Assembly (NCBI RefSeq): GCF_004004565.1
Contig: NZ_SACM01000002.1
Span: 310,001-374,000, forward strand
Source of the DNA: Inhella crocodyli
GTDB taxonomy: Bacteria > Pseudomonadota > Gammaproteobacteria > Burkholderiales > Burkholderiaceae_C
DNA length: 64,000 bases
Reading direction: 5' to 3'
The notes under the pieces are model-generated. The model was given only the letters and a program-made list of their open reading frames with translations, did no database searches and was not told the DNA's origin. Position numbers and translations under genes: made by a program. Below, one piece after another: positions 54,368-64,000 of this stretch; the stretch's first letter is position 1, and each line of letters begins with the position of its first letter.

Positions 54368-56567
54368 ACAGGTAAACCGCGGTGCTGCCGCCGCGCGCCG
54401 ACCCCAGCGCGAGGTACAGCGGGCCCAGGCCGGTGTCGGCCCCCACAAAGAGGCTGCCCGCCCAGCGCAAATGGCTGGGCCGCAGGTCGCGCGCGTCTGG
54501 CCAGGTGTTGCCCGCTTCCAGCGAGGCCCCGACGAACCATCCCCGTGTGAACACGGGCGCATCGGTGAGTCGCCGGTACCAAACGGCACGGCCCAGCATC
54601 AGGGCGTTGCCGCCGAGTTGGTCGGGCTCCAGGCCCGACAACTGGTGGAAGCCGCCCAAGGTGTAGACCCCGCCCAGTTGCTCGCGCCCTTGGCGCGATG
54701 CGGCCAGGCGCAAGCTGGTGCTCAGGGTGTCGACGCCCCAGCTGTCGGCCCGCCCGGCTTCCATTTCCCAGCGCTCCACGCGCCGCTCGGTCCCGCGTTG
54801 CGAGCCCGTCAGGGCCGTGAAGGCCGTGCGCCAGCCGTTGCGGGGGAAGTTGGCATCGTCGAGGAGGTCCCAGCGGGCCGTCGCTCTCAAGCCCTGGATG
54901 CGCTGGGTGCGCATCAAATCGCTCGGGTCGAGTGCCACGCGGCTGAGGCGTTCGTGCCAGCGCCAGGTTTGGTGCCAGAAGCCCAGGCGCAGCTCGCCCC
55001 GCCGGCCGTAGGGCTGGCCGAGGTCCAGGCCGGCGGTGACGCTGCGGCGTTGCAGTTGCGCCGTTTCTTGCCCTTGCGCGTCGTACAGGCTGGTGGGGCG
55101 CCCCAGCCCTTCGAGCCAGCCGGCCACGAACCAGTCGCCGCGCGTGCCCACCTGCTCGGACAGGGGTTGGTACAGCTCGGTGAACAGGCGGGGGTTGCGC
55201 CCCAGGGTCAGCTGGTTGCGCCATTCGCCACCGAGCAGGTTCAGCCAATGGCGGTTGTGGCTGATGCGCAGGTTGAAATGGCTGTTGCCCGTGCCGTCGG
55301 TGGACAGGTCCAGGCCGATGCGGAAGTAGTTGGGTCCCCAAGGCTTGTCGTCGAGCTCGAAGACCAGGGTATCGCCCACGGGCGTGGGTTCGAGGCGGAA
55401 GTCCACGCGGGCGTAGTCGCCGCTGGCGGCCAGCAGCCGCGTGTCGCGCACGGCCTTGTCGCTGTCGAAGGGGTCGCCCACGCGCGAGTCCAACACCGGC
55501 ACGTAGCGCTCGGGCTGCGTGCGCTCGCTGCCCTCGAAACGCACGGCCACCACGCGAGGCGGTGGCAGGTTCATGGTTTGGCGCTGCGCGCGCCAAGTGG
55601 CATAGGCCTCGGCCGACACCGAAAAGGCCCGCAAGCGCGGCACCAAGGCTTCGGCCGCCTGTTCGCCGGCCCGGATGATGTCGGCCGCCTTGGTGAAGTC
55701 GCCCGAGCCGTATGCGGCCAGATCGGGCGTGACCAGCAGGTCGTCGTCCCACAAGCTGGCCAGGCTGCGCTTGACGTTTTGCTCGGTCAAGATGTTGACC
55801 ATCTGGGCCGTCAAGCCGACCAGGGAGTTCAGGCTCTTGCGCGGCGCCAGTGGGGTCCCGACGTTGACGGCGATCACCTGCCGCGCGCCCATGGCCCGCA
55901 CCACGTCCACGGGCAGGTTGTTCACCAGGCCGCCATCGCCCAGCAGCCGGTCGTCCCACTCGATGGGGGCGAAAACGCCAGGCACGCTCATGCTGGCGCG
56001 CATGGCCTGGGCGAGGTCGCCCTCTTGCAGCACCAGGGGCTCGCCGGTTTCCATGTCCGTGGCCACCGCACGGAAGGGGATGGGCAGTCCCTCGAAGCGG
56101 GCGATGTGCCGCACGGGAAAGGTCAGCCGCCGCAGCAATACCTCCAGAACCCGCGTGGAAACGGTGCCCTGGGGGGCGCGAAGTTCTCCGTCGCGCAGGC
56201 CCAACTCCACGGCGCCCGAGAAGGCGTAGTCCTCTTCCTTGCGCCGCTGGCTCAGGTGAGGACGGTCGACGCGGTTGGCGAATACCTCGGCCCAGTCCAG
56301 GCTTTGCAGTTCACGCTGCAGCTCCTCGGGGCTCACCCCCGAGGCGTACAGCCCGCCCACGATGGCCCCCATGGACGTGCCCGCCACGGCGACGACAGGG
56401 ATGCGTTCGCGCTCCAGCACGCGCAAGACCCCGATGTGCGCCAGGCCGCGGGCGCCGCCACCGGACAGCACCAAGCCCACCCCAGGTCGGGGCGGGGTTT
56501 GGGCCGTGGCGCCGAGGCTCAGCACCAGGCCGAGCAGGGCACCAGCGGCCCAACGGCGGAGGTTCAT
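54351..56567 (-). CDS. PlpD-like patatin phospholipase with POTRA and outer-membrane barrel
   Basis: A 738-residue single-chain type Vd autotransporter-like protein. After a signal peptide (cleavage after TAQ, about 23) the patatin domain (about 28-310) has the oxyanion loop SGGGARG (35-41), nucleophile Ser65 in GTSMG, and Asp211 in DGG, giving the Ser-Asp dyad. A POTRA-like domain (about 335-420; VVAVRFEGSERTQ) and a C-terminal BamA-type beta-barrel (about 430-738, ending in alternating aromatic strands LYLALGSARGGSTAVYLFIG) follow. Predicted to place a lipase at the cell surface. The ATG overlaps the stop of the upstream DUF1631 gene by four bases. Confidence 0.93.
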   Translation of the reverse strand: MNLRRWAAGALLGLVLSLGATAQTPPRPGVGLVLSGGGARGLAHIGVLRVLERERIPVVAVAGTSMGAIVGGLYASGVSPEELQRELQSLDWAEVFANRVDRPHLSQRRKEEDYAFSGAVELGLRDGELRAPQGTVSTRVLEVLLRRLTFPVRHIARFEGLPIPFRAVATDMETGEPLVLQEGDLAQAMRASMSVPGVFAPIEWDDRLLGDGGLVNNLPVDVVRAMGARQVIAVNVGTPLAPRKSLNSLVGLTAQMVNILTEQNVKRSLASLWDDDLLVTPDLAAYGSGDFTKAADIIRAGEQAAEALVPRLRAFSVSAEAYATWRAQRQTMNLPPPRVVAVRFEGSERTQPERYVPVLDSRVGDPFDSDKAVRDTRLLAASGDYARVDFRLEPTPVGDTLVFELDDKPWGPNYFRIGLDLSTDGTGNSHFNLRISHNRHWLNLLGGEWRNQLTLGRNPRLFTELYQPLSEQVGTRGDWFVAGWLEGLGRPTSLYDAQGQETAQLQRRSVTAGLDLGQPYGRRGELRLGFWHQTWRWHERLSRVALDPSDLMRTQRIQGLRATARWDLLDDANFPRNGWRTAFTALTGSQRGTERRVERWEMEAGRADSWGVDTLSTSLRLAASRQGREQLGGVYTLGGFHQLSGLEPDQLGGNALMLGRAVWYRRLTDAPVFTRGWFVGASLEAGNTWPDARDLRPSHLRWAGSLFVGADTGLGPLYLALGSARGGSTAVYLFIGRP

Positions 56568-58504
56568 CCCAAATCGTGCATCAGGGCATGGATGGCGCGT
56601 TCGACCACGCCTTCCTGTTCGAGGTTGATGGCCAAGCCGCTGCGGTACAGCTGGCGCAAAGCGCCCCGCGTGATCGACTGGCGATCGGCTTCGTCTTGGC
56701 CCACGAACAGGTAGAACTCGCCATCTTCGCTGATCCAGGCCAGCTGCGAGGTGCGCCATTGGCCGTGCGCCATCAAGTGCAGCCAATGGCCGATTTGCAG
56801 ACTGTCGATCCACAGCTGGTCGGCGCGCGCTTGCTCGCCGGCTTGCAGGCCCTGCGGTTGGGTCGGCAGCATGGAGCGGTCGACGTCGGCACTGGCCCAG
56901 ACCGAGCCGAACTCGCTGTGCCGCTCGGCCAGCAGGCCTTGCAGGGTGGACTCGGCGTCCAAGCGCGAGCTGCGCGAGTCGGCCCGCGAATCGTGGCGGG
57001 AATCCTGCTGCGAATCGGGGCTGGCGCTCGGGTTGAGGCTGGGCACGCCCAGGCCCTTGCCGCTGAGCACGCGGCCGTGCAGGGTCATGAGTTCGGAGAA
57101 CACCGCGCTGCGCTGCGACGGGTTGAGGTTCACGTTCTCCATGCCGGCTTCGAGGCGCCGGATCAGGTCGGGCAGTCGCTTGCGCAAGGCGTCGCGCGAG
57201 GCCTCGTCCGGCAAGGGCATGAGGCTGTCGATCAGCTCGTCGACGAGCTGGATCTGGGCCTGCACCTTGGGGGCGTCCTCGCCCTCAAGCACCATGCTGT
57301 GCACGATGGCATCGACCCAGGCCCCGGTCAGGAAGCGGCGCAGGCTGCTGCTGATGGGCACGTCGACCAGCTGGGCTTCGAGCTGGTCGTGCACGAGTTG
57401 CGTCCAGGTCGGGCGCTGGCGTTCGCGGGCCATCTTCGCCAGTTCGGCGGCCGAAGGCTGCGCCTGCACCGCGCGCACCTGGCGGGCGATGAAGGCGTCG
57501 ATCAGGCGACGCAGGCCGTCGAACTGTTGGACGCTGGGGGCCGGGGCGTTGATCAGCGCCGCCGTCTGCTGGCCAAGAAAATTCAAGAAGTCGATCAGGC
57601 GCGGGTCGTCGACGCTGGCGAAGGTCGAGCCGTAGGCGGCCACGGCGTTGATCAGGCGCCAGGCCGGGTGGGTCTGGTCGCGCAGCAGCGTGGGGTCGAC
57701 CAGGCTCAGGCGTTCCATGGCCAGTTGCAGCTTGGACAGCTCGGTTTTCACCGGTTGGCTCAAGCCCGGATCGGCCAGGACGCGTTGGTAGAGCTGGTGC
57801 AGCAGGCCCTGGCTGCGCATGCCGGGCAGCACCGTGACCTCCGCGCTGCGGGCGGGGCCCGACTCGACGCGCTCTTGCAGGGCGGCCAGGTTGTTGGGCT
57901 GTTGGCGTCCGGGGGCGCTGGTGCTGACCAGTTGGGCCACCTTGTGCTCGCGCAGGGTGGCGATCAGCGATTGGTACAGCGGCGCCAGGGCGCTGGCCAG
58001 GCAGGGGCTGGCCACTTGCATCAGCTGGTAGTGCTGCTCGGCCGTCAGATCGTGCCCGGCCAGGGCCTCGGCCATGGCCTGCGCGAAGAGGGCGGGGCGC
58101 AGCCAATTGGGCTCGCGGCCATGCTGCATGCCTTCCAGTGCGGAGAAGAAGTTGTTGAGCTGGAACAGCTCGGTGCTGAAGGCTTCCTGGCAGACCTTGG
58201 CGGCGTGGTTCACGCCCACGTCCTGCAGGGCTTGGTGCTCGTCCACCAAGCTGAGCTGGTCCAGGCTGACGATGCGGCGGCGGAAGGGGTCCTGCCCTTG
58301 GCGGGCTTGGGCCAGGCGAGGGCTCAGGCTGGTCTCGAACTCCATCTGGAAGCGCTTGCGCCGGCGCGTCCAGGCGTCGCGCAGGGCGACGTGGCGGGAC
58401 TGTTGCACCGCCGCGCCGATGTGGTCGACCAGGAGCCGCGCCAGCCGCGGCACGTCGGCGGCGACGACTTCCAGCAGGGCCTGGAGGGTTGCATTGATGG
58501 CCAT
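56564..58504 (-). CDS. DUF1631 protein
   Basis: A 646-residue mostly helical cytoplasmic protein of the DUF1631 family. Recognisable blocks are RRRKRFQMEFETSLSPRL, FQLNNFFSALEGMQHGREPNWLRP, and a C-terminal beta-rich part (QLAWISEDGEFYLFVGQDEADRQSITRGAL) that looks PilZ-like, which would mean c-di-GMP binding (inferred). A low-complexity DSR-repeat linker (about 510-540) precedes it. Start at the ATG at 58504 is chosen by similarity; no clear Shine-Dalgarno. Four-base overlap with the patatin gene suggests linked expression. Confidence 0.85.
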   Translation of the reverse strand: MAINATLQALLEVVAADVPRLARLLVDHIGAAVQQSRHVALRDAWTRRRKRFQMEFETSLSPRLAQARQGQDPFRRRIVSLDQLSLVDEHQALQDVGVNHAAKVCQEAFSTELFQLNNFFSALEGMQHGREPNWLRPALFAQAMAEALAGHDLTAEQHYQLMQVASPCLASALAPLYQSLIATLREHKVAQLVSTSAPGRQQPNNLAALQERVESGPARSAEVTVLPGMRSQGLLHQLYQRVLADPGLSQPVKTELSKLQLAMERLSLVDPTLLRDQTHPAWRLINAVAAYGSTFASVDDPRLIDFLNFLGQQTAALINAPAPSVQQFDGLRRLIDAFIARQVRAVQAQPSAAELAKMARERQRPTWTQLVHDQLEAQLVDVPISSSLRRFLTGAWVDAIVHSMVLEGEDAPKVQAQIQLVDELIDSLMPLPDEASRDALRKRLPDLIRRLEAGMENVNLNPSQRSAVFSELMTLHGRVLSGKGLGVPSLNPSASPDSQQDSRHDSRADSRSSRLDAESTLQGLLAERHSEFGSVWASADVDRSMLPTQPQGLQAGEQARADQLWIDSLQIGHWLHLMAHGQWRTSQLAWISEDGEFYLFVGQDEADRQSITRGALRQLYRSGLAINLEQEGVVERAIHALMHDLG

Positions 58505-58610
58505 GGTCGAATCAGAACATGGGGCCGAGTGGCTGTCATGCACGCGCCCCCCACGCCTCGGGGCGAAAGGTCGCGGCCGTAGCGGCACTATTTCTCACTC
58601 ACCAAAGAAA

Positions 58611-58630
58611 AAGGCCCCCGAAGGGGCCTT
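58611..58630 (-). terminator. Terminator downstream of groEL
   Basis: Reverse strand AAGGCCCC-TTCG-GGGGCCTT (58630-58611) with a UUCG-type tetraloop, followed by a T-rich tail. It ends the groESL transcript. Confidence 0.88.
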
Positions 58631-58653
58631 GCCAGGCGGAACACGCCAAGAAG

Positions 58654-58673
58654 GGCGCCACATCCGTGGCGCC
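58654..58673 (-). other. Additional hairpin just after groEL
   Basis: GGCGCCAC (58654-58661) pairs with GTGGCGCC (58666-58673) around a four-base loop, a few bases past the groEL stop and before the terminator. Probably an mRNA 3'-end stabiliser. Confidence 0.5.
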
Positions 58674-58679
58674 GGCTTC

Positions 58680-60338
<1,659 letters not shown>

Positions 60339-60351
60339 TCAGTGGGGCTGA

Positions 60352-60642
60352 TTACTTCTCAACCACGGCGAAGAGGTCGTCCTCTTTCATCACCAGCAGT
60401 TCGTCGCCATCGACCTTGACGGTCTGGCCGCTGTACTTGCCGAACAGCACGCGGTCGCCCACTTTGACGTTCAGGGCGATTTGCTCGCCCTTGTCGTTGC
60501 GCTTGCCCGGGCCCACGGCCAGGACTTCGCCCTGGTCGGGCTTCTCGGCGGCGTTGTCGGGGATGACGATGCCGGAGGCGGTCTTGGTTTCGTTCTCGAG
60601 GCGCTTGACGATCACGCGATCGTGCAGGGGACGCAGCTTCAT
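60352..60642 (-). CDS. groES: Co-chaperonin GroES (10 kDa)
   Basis: A 96-residue lid protein for Gro[18 protein letters not shown] at the start, the mobile loop [14 protein letters not shown], and the end of the barrel [20 protein letters not shown]. Start at the ATG at 60642 with AAAGGAGA eight bases upstream. First gene of groESL. Confidence 0.98.
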   Translation of the reverse strand: MKLRPLHDRVIVKRLENETKTASGIVIPDNAAEKPDQGEVLAVGPGKRNDKGEQIALNVKVGDRVLFGKYSGQTVKVDGDELLVMKEDDLFAVVEK

Positions 60643-60700
60643 GGGTTCTCCTTTGGGAAAAAACGGGGCACCGCGGGGCCAAAGGCCGGGCGCCGAGCTG

Positions 60701-60727
60701 TTAGCACTCACCCGCGGCGAGTGCTAG
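60701..60727 (-). promoter_or_regulatory. CIRCE operator of groESL
   Basis: TTAGCACTC-N9-GAGTGCTAG (60701-60727) matches the CIRCE inverted repeat in all but the last base (consensus GAGTGCTAA). It is the binding site of the HrcA repressor and lies between the promoter and groES. Confidence 0.95.
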
Positions 60728-60734
60728 TGACCGA

Positions 60735-60763
60735 AGTATAGGGGCGGCTTTTCCGCCTTCAAG
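60735..60763 (-). promoter_or_regulatory. Heat-shock (sigma-32-like) promoter of groESL
   Basis: Reverse strand: CTTGAAG (60763-60757), 12-base spacer, CCCCTATACT (60744-60735), close to the RpoH consensus CTTGAA-N11-16-CCCCATnT. TTGAAG/TATACT could also be used by sigma-70. Transcription would begin just upstream of or within CIRCE, so the operon has dual control. Confidence 0.7.
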
Positions 60764-60766
60764 GGG

Positions 60767-61978
60767 TCAGCGCGCGAAGTTCTGCAACTGGATGATGGGT
60801 TGCAGCACGGCCATGACGATGGCCAGCACGACCAGGCCCATGGCCACGATCAGCAAGGGCTCCAGGATGGTCGCGGCGGCCATGGCCCGCCGCTGCACCT
60901 CGCTGGACAGTTGCTTGCCCGCCCGCTCCAGCATGGCGGGCAGCTGGCCGGTTTGCTCGCCCAAGCGGGCGAACATGGCCAGCAGGCCGGGGAAACGCTT
61001 CTTGGCGGCCAGTGCGGCTCCCAGGGGGGCGCCCTCGCGCACCTGCACCAGGGCGTCGAGCGCGTCGGCGCGCATGGCGTGGTTGGACAGGGTCTCGGCC
61101 GCCGCCTGCAGGGCCTTCAGGATGGGCACCCCGGCCGCCGCGAGCATGCCCAGGGTGGCGGCGAAGCGCGCGGCGTTGTAGCCCCGGGCCAGGCGCCCGA
61201 TCAGGGGCAGGCGCAGCCAGCCGGCGTCGAAGCGCAGGCGAAAGCCCGGCTCGCGCAGGGCCAAGGCCAGCCCCCCGCCCGCCGCGACCAGGCCCAAAGC
61301 CATCAGCCAGCCCCATTGCCGCACGAAGCCGGACAGGCCCACGATGGCCACGGTGAGCGCGGGCAACTGCTGGCGGGTGCTGGTGAAGGCCTGGGCGACT
61401 TGCGGCACGACGTAGGTGACCAGGAAGCCCACGATGAGCACGGCCACGATGCAGATGAAGGCCGGGTAGGCCATGGCCCCCATGACCTTGTTGCGCAGGG
61501 CCTGGCGTTCTTCCAGGTCGTCGGCCAGGCGCTCGAGCACCAGGCCGAGCGCGCCGGAGGCCTCGCCGGCGGCCACCACGCCGCGGTAAACCTCGTCGAA
61601 TTCGCGCGGGGCCGTGGCCATGGCACGGGCGAAGCTGGCGCCGGCGTTGACCTCGGCGCGCAGGCTGGCCAGGAGGTCGCGCTGGCGCGGGGTCTCGGCC
61701 TCGTCGGTCAGGGCCGTCAGCGCCCGCTCCAGGGGCAAGCCGCTGCCCACCAGGCCGGCGAGCTGGCGCGTCCACACGGCCAGGCTGGCGCTGTCAAAGG
61801 CACGGGGCTGCAGCGAGAACCCTGCTTTGGCCGACGGGGTGGCGACCGGGGCCACGCTCAGCGGGGCCAGCCCGCGATCGCGCAATTGGGCGCGCGCGGC
61901 GCGTGGGGTGTCGGCCTCGAGCAGGCCGCTTTGGCTGCGGCCGGCGGCGTCCAGGGCCTCGTACTTGTAAGCGGGCAT
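60767..61978 (-). CDS. gspF: Type II secretion inner-membrane protein GspF
   Basis: A 403-residue protein, platform of the T2SS. Starts MPAYKYEALDAAGR and holds two GspF domains (about 70-195 and 270-395). The Glu-rich FDEVYRGVVAAGEASGALGLVLERLADDLEERQALR is diagnostic, and three membrane helices lie at about 170-190, 215-240 and 370-395. It works with GspE. Ends 3 bases past the heat-shock promoter region of groESL. Starts 17 bases after gspE. Confidence 0.95.
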   Translation of the reverse strand: MPAYKYEALDAAGRSQSGLLEADTPRAARAQLRDRGLAPLSVAPVATPSAKAGFSLQPRAFDSASLAVWTRQLAGLVGSGLPLERALTALTDEAETPRQRDLLASLRAEVNAGASFARAMATAPREFDEVYRGVVAAGEASGALGLVLERLADDLEERQALRNKVMGAMAYPAFICIVAVLIVGFLVTYVVPQVAQAFTSTRQQLPALTVAIVGLSGFVRQWGWLMALGLVAAGGGLALALREPGFRLRFDAGWLRLPLIGRLARGYNAARFAATLGMLAAAGVPILKALQAAAETLSNHAMRADALDALVQVREGAPLGAALAAKKRFPGLLAMFARLGEQTGQLPAMLERAGKQLSSEVQRRAMAAATILEPLLIVAMGLVVLAIVMAVLQPIIQLQNFAR

Positions 61979-61995
61979 GGCGGGGGGCCTTGGCG

Positions 61996-63411
61996 TCAGT
62001 CGCGCGTGGCGCGCAGCACTTCCTCTTGCGAGGTGATGCCGTCGCGCACCAAGCGCTCGCCGTCCTCGCGCATGCTGCGCAGGCCTTGCTCCCGCGCCGC
62101 CTCCCACAGCGCGCTTTCGGGGGCGCGTTCGTGGATCAGCTGGCGGATGCGGTCGTCGGCCACCAGCAGTTCGTACAGGCCGGTGCGGCCCTTGTAGCCG
62201 GTGTGGCTGCAGTCTGGGCAGCCCACCGGGTGCCAGCGCCCGTCGCCGTCTTGGCGCTTGCAGCTGCCACACAGCTTGCGCACCAGGCGCTGGGCCAGCA
62301 CGCCCAGCACCGAGCTGGAGAGCAAGAAGGGCTCCACGCCCATGTCCGCCAGGCGCGTGACCGCGCTGGGGGCGTCGTTGGTGTGCAAGGTGGCCAGCAC
62401 CAGGTGGCCGGTGAGCGAGGCTTGGATGGCGATCTGCGCGGTTTCGAAGTCGCGGATCTCGCCGATCATGATGGTGTCGGGGTCTTGGCGCAGGATGGCG
62501 CGCAGGGCCTTGGCGAAGGTCAGGTCGATCTTGCTGTTGACCTGCGTTTGACCGATGCCGGCCAACTCGTACTCGATCGGGTCTTCGACGGTGAGCACGT
62601 TGCTCGTGGCGGTGTCGATGGTCTGCAGTGCGGCGTACAGGGTCGTCGTCTTGCCCGAGCCGGTGGGGCCGGTGACCAACACGATGCCGTGCGGTTGCGC
62701 CACCAGGCGGGTGAAGTCGTGCAGCAGGCGGTCGGCCATGCCCAGCGAGCTGAGGTTGAACTTGGCGTCGCTTTTGTCCAGCAGGCGCAGCACGGCGCGC
62801 TCGCCGTGGGCGCTGGGCAGGGTGGAAACGCGCACGTCGATGGCGCGCCCGCCGATGCGCAGGCTGATGCGGCCGTCCTGCGGCAGGCGCTTTTCGGCAA
62901 TGTCCAGCTCGGCCATGATCTTCAGCCGGCTGATGAGCGCGGCGTGCAGCGCCCGGTTGGGCTGCACCACCTCGCGCAGCGAGCCGTCCACCCGGAAGCG
63001 CACGGCGCTGCTGCGCTCGTAGGGCTCGATGTGGATGTCGCTCGCGCCGTCTTTGGCGGCCTGCGTCAGCAGCGCGTTGAGCATGCGGATGATGGGGGCG
63101 TCGTTGGCGGCCTCCAGCAAGTCCTCCACGGCCGGCAGGTCTTGCAGCAAGCGCGACAGGTCGACGGCCGACTCCACCTCGCCGACCACCAGTGCGGCAC
63201 TGCCCTCGCCACCGGCGTAAGCGGCCTGGATGCGGGCTTGCAGGCCCGCGGCATCTTGGGCCTCGACGCGGTCCACCGGGTGGCGGCGCTGCACCTCGGC
63301 CAGGGCCGACCAGGCGCAGTCGGGGGCGGCCCACAGCACCGACTCGTCGGCGCCGACCTCCAGCAACAGGTGCTGGGCCTTGGCGAAGGCGTAGGGGAGC
63401 GGGTAGCGCAT
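61996..63411 (-). CDS. gspE: Type II secretion ATPase GspE
   Basis: The 471-residue traffic ATPase drives pseudopilus assembly. Walker [10 protein letters not shown] at 248-256, Asp box [12 protein letters not shown], Walker B, His box [13 protein letters not shown], and a tetracysteine zinc site (CGSC...CPDC) near residues 385-405. It starts 13 bases after gspD. Confidence 0.96.
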   Translation of the reverse strand: MRYPLPYAFAKAQHLLLEVGADESVLWAAPDCAWSALAEVQRRHPVDRVEAQDAAGLQARIQAAYAGGEGSAALVVGEVESAVDLSRLLQDLPAVEDLLEAANDAPIIRMLNALLTQAAKDGASDIHIEPYERSSAVRFRVDGSLREVVQPNRALHAALISRLKIMAELDIAEKRLPQDGRISLRIGGRAIDVRVSTLPSAHGERAVLRLLDKSDAKFNLSSLGMADRLLHDFTRLVAQPHGIVLVTGPTGSGKTTTLYAALQTIDTATSNVLTVEDPIEYELAGIGQTQVNSKIDLTFAKALRAILRQDPDTIMIGEIRDFETAQIAIQASLTGHLVLATLHTNDAPSAVTRLADMGVEPFLLSSSVLGVLAQRLVRKLCGSCKRQDGDGRWHPVGCPDCSHTGYKGRTGLYELLVADDRIRQLIHERAPESALWEAAREQGLRSMREDGERLVRDGITSQEEVLRATRD

Positions 63412-63424
63412 GCCGTGGCCCGGG

Positions 63425-64000
63425 TCAGTCGGCCTTGCCAGCGGGGCGCTGGGGGATGAGGGGCGCGCCCGTGTTGGGCAGCACGATCGACGAGGCCGGC
63501 TGCACCTCGCCCTGCACGGCGCGGATCTGTTGGTAGCGGTCCAGGGTCAGGGCGTTGGCGTCGTCGGACCCGCGCATGACGATGGGGCGCAAGAAGATCA
63601 TCAGGTTGCTCTTGGTGCGTTTGCGGTTCTCGCCCTTGAACAGGTTGCCCAGCAGCGGGATCTTGGACAGGCCGGGCACGCCGCTGTTGCCGTCGCTGTA
63701 CTCGTCCTGCATCAGGCCGCCCAGCACCAGCAGGTCGTTGTTGTCGACGCTGACGGTGGTCTGCACCGAGGTCTTGTTGGTGATCGGCCCCTGGGCCGAC
63801 TGCGAGCCGATGCTGGACAGCTCTTGCGTGACCACCATGCGCACCGTGCCGCCCTCGCCGATCTGCGACTTGACCTTGAGGATCAGGCCGACGTCCTTGC
63901 GCTCCACCGTTTGGAACGGGTTCACCGTGTTGCCCGTGCCGCTGCTTTGCGCGTAGCTGCCGGTCAGGAAAGGCACGTTCTGGCCGACGAGGATCTGCGC
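63425..64000 (-). CDS. gspD: Type II secretion secretin GspD, C-terminal part (runs off the window)
   Basis: The visible 191 C-terminal residues are the secretin barrel: [80 protein letters not shown]. The frame stays open to 64000, so the gene starts outside the window. GspD is the outer-membrane channel through which folded proteins leave the periplasm. First visible gene of the leftward gspD-E-F operon. Confidence 0.95.
   Translation of the reverse strand, partial: AQILVGQNVPFLTGSYAQSSGTGNTVNPFQTVERKDVGLILKVKSQIGEGGTVRMVVTQELSSIGSQSAQGPITNKTSVQTTVSVDNNDLLVLGGLMQDEYSDGNSGVPGLSKIPLLGNLFKGENRKRTKSNLMIFLRPIVMRGSDDANALTLDRYQQIRAVQGEVQPASSIVLPNTGAPLIPQRPAGKAD

Overview
The window is a GC-rich (roughly two-thirds G+C by eye), gene-dense chromosomal segment of a betaproteobacterium, most likely order Burkholderiales. 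Family-level placement (Sphaerotilaceae/Comamonadaceae-like) is only inferred. The case rests on the gene families present: PEP-CTERM protein, DUF1631, PlpD-type patatin, ResB/CcsB cytochrome c maturation, MsrPQ, cytochrome c4 and a CIRCE-controlled groESL. I see no tRNA, rRNA, CRISPR, insertion sequence, integrase, prophage or plasmid gene. The segment reads as stable chromosome with only a mild accessory flavour at the left end. The largest stretch without a gene is 297 bp (45441-45737).

Left part (1-9.2 kb): a secreted TPR protein diverges from a PEP-CTERM surface/exported protein that has a candidate sigma-54 promoter. Next is a leftward three-gene signalling operon: LytS-type histidine kinase, a second kinase-like protein that has lost its phospho-accepting histidine, and a LytTR response regulator. 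Then come a small secreted protein, a phosphofructokinase, rlmJ, a glycine-zipper lipoprotein and an HNH endonuclease.

Fatty-acid block (9.3-19.2 kb): a TetR repressor with its own palindromic operator precedes a rightward beta-oxidation run. It contains acyl-CoA dehydrogenase, DUF2147, bifunctional hydroxyacyl-CoA dehydrogenase/enoyl-CoA hydratase, DUF4442 hot-dog protein, thiolase, a Tat-type DUF1569 lipoprotein, a second DUF4442 protein, an enoyl-CoA hydratase and an SGNH esterase. An EamA permease, a YciA thioesterase, a diguanylate cyclase and an Atm1-like ABC exporter follow.

Middle (23.7-38.2 kb): a HypT-like LysR regulator, the gltIJKL glutamate/aspartate ABC transporter, a DUF4394 lipoprotein, a catalase-like heme protein, small proteins, matB (malonyl-CoA synthetase), an amino-acid-type binding protein, and an 1856-residue UvrA with four ATPase cassettes.

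Right part (38.2-64 kb): a second secreted TPR protein; glmU-SRPBCC-DUF808; a pterin/tRNA operon (FolM-like reductase, folB, ttcA, DUF4136); an S9 peptidase; msrPQ; resB-ccsB; cytochrome c4; engB; a patatin-barrel protein coupled to a DUF1631 protein; groESL with a heat-shock promoter plus CIRCE; and a type II secretion gspD-E-F operon that runs off the right edge.

I found no wholly new multi-gene system. The observations most worth following are the kinase/pseudokinase/LytTR operon, the sigma-54-like PEP-CTERM promoter next to a PrsT-like TPR gene, the double-length UvrA, and the phased repeats upstream of the phosphofructokinase gene.
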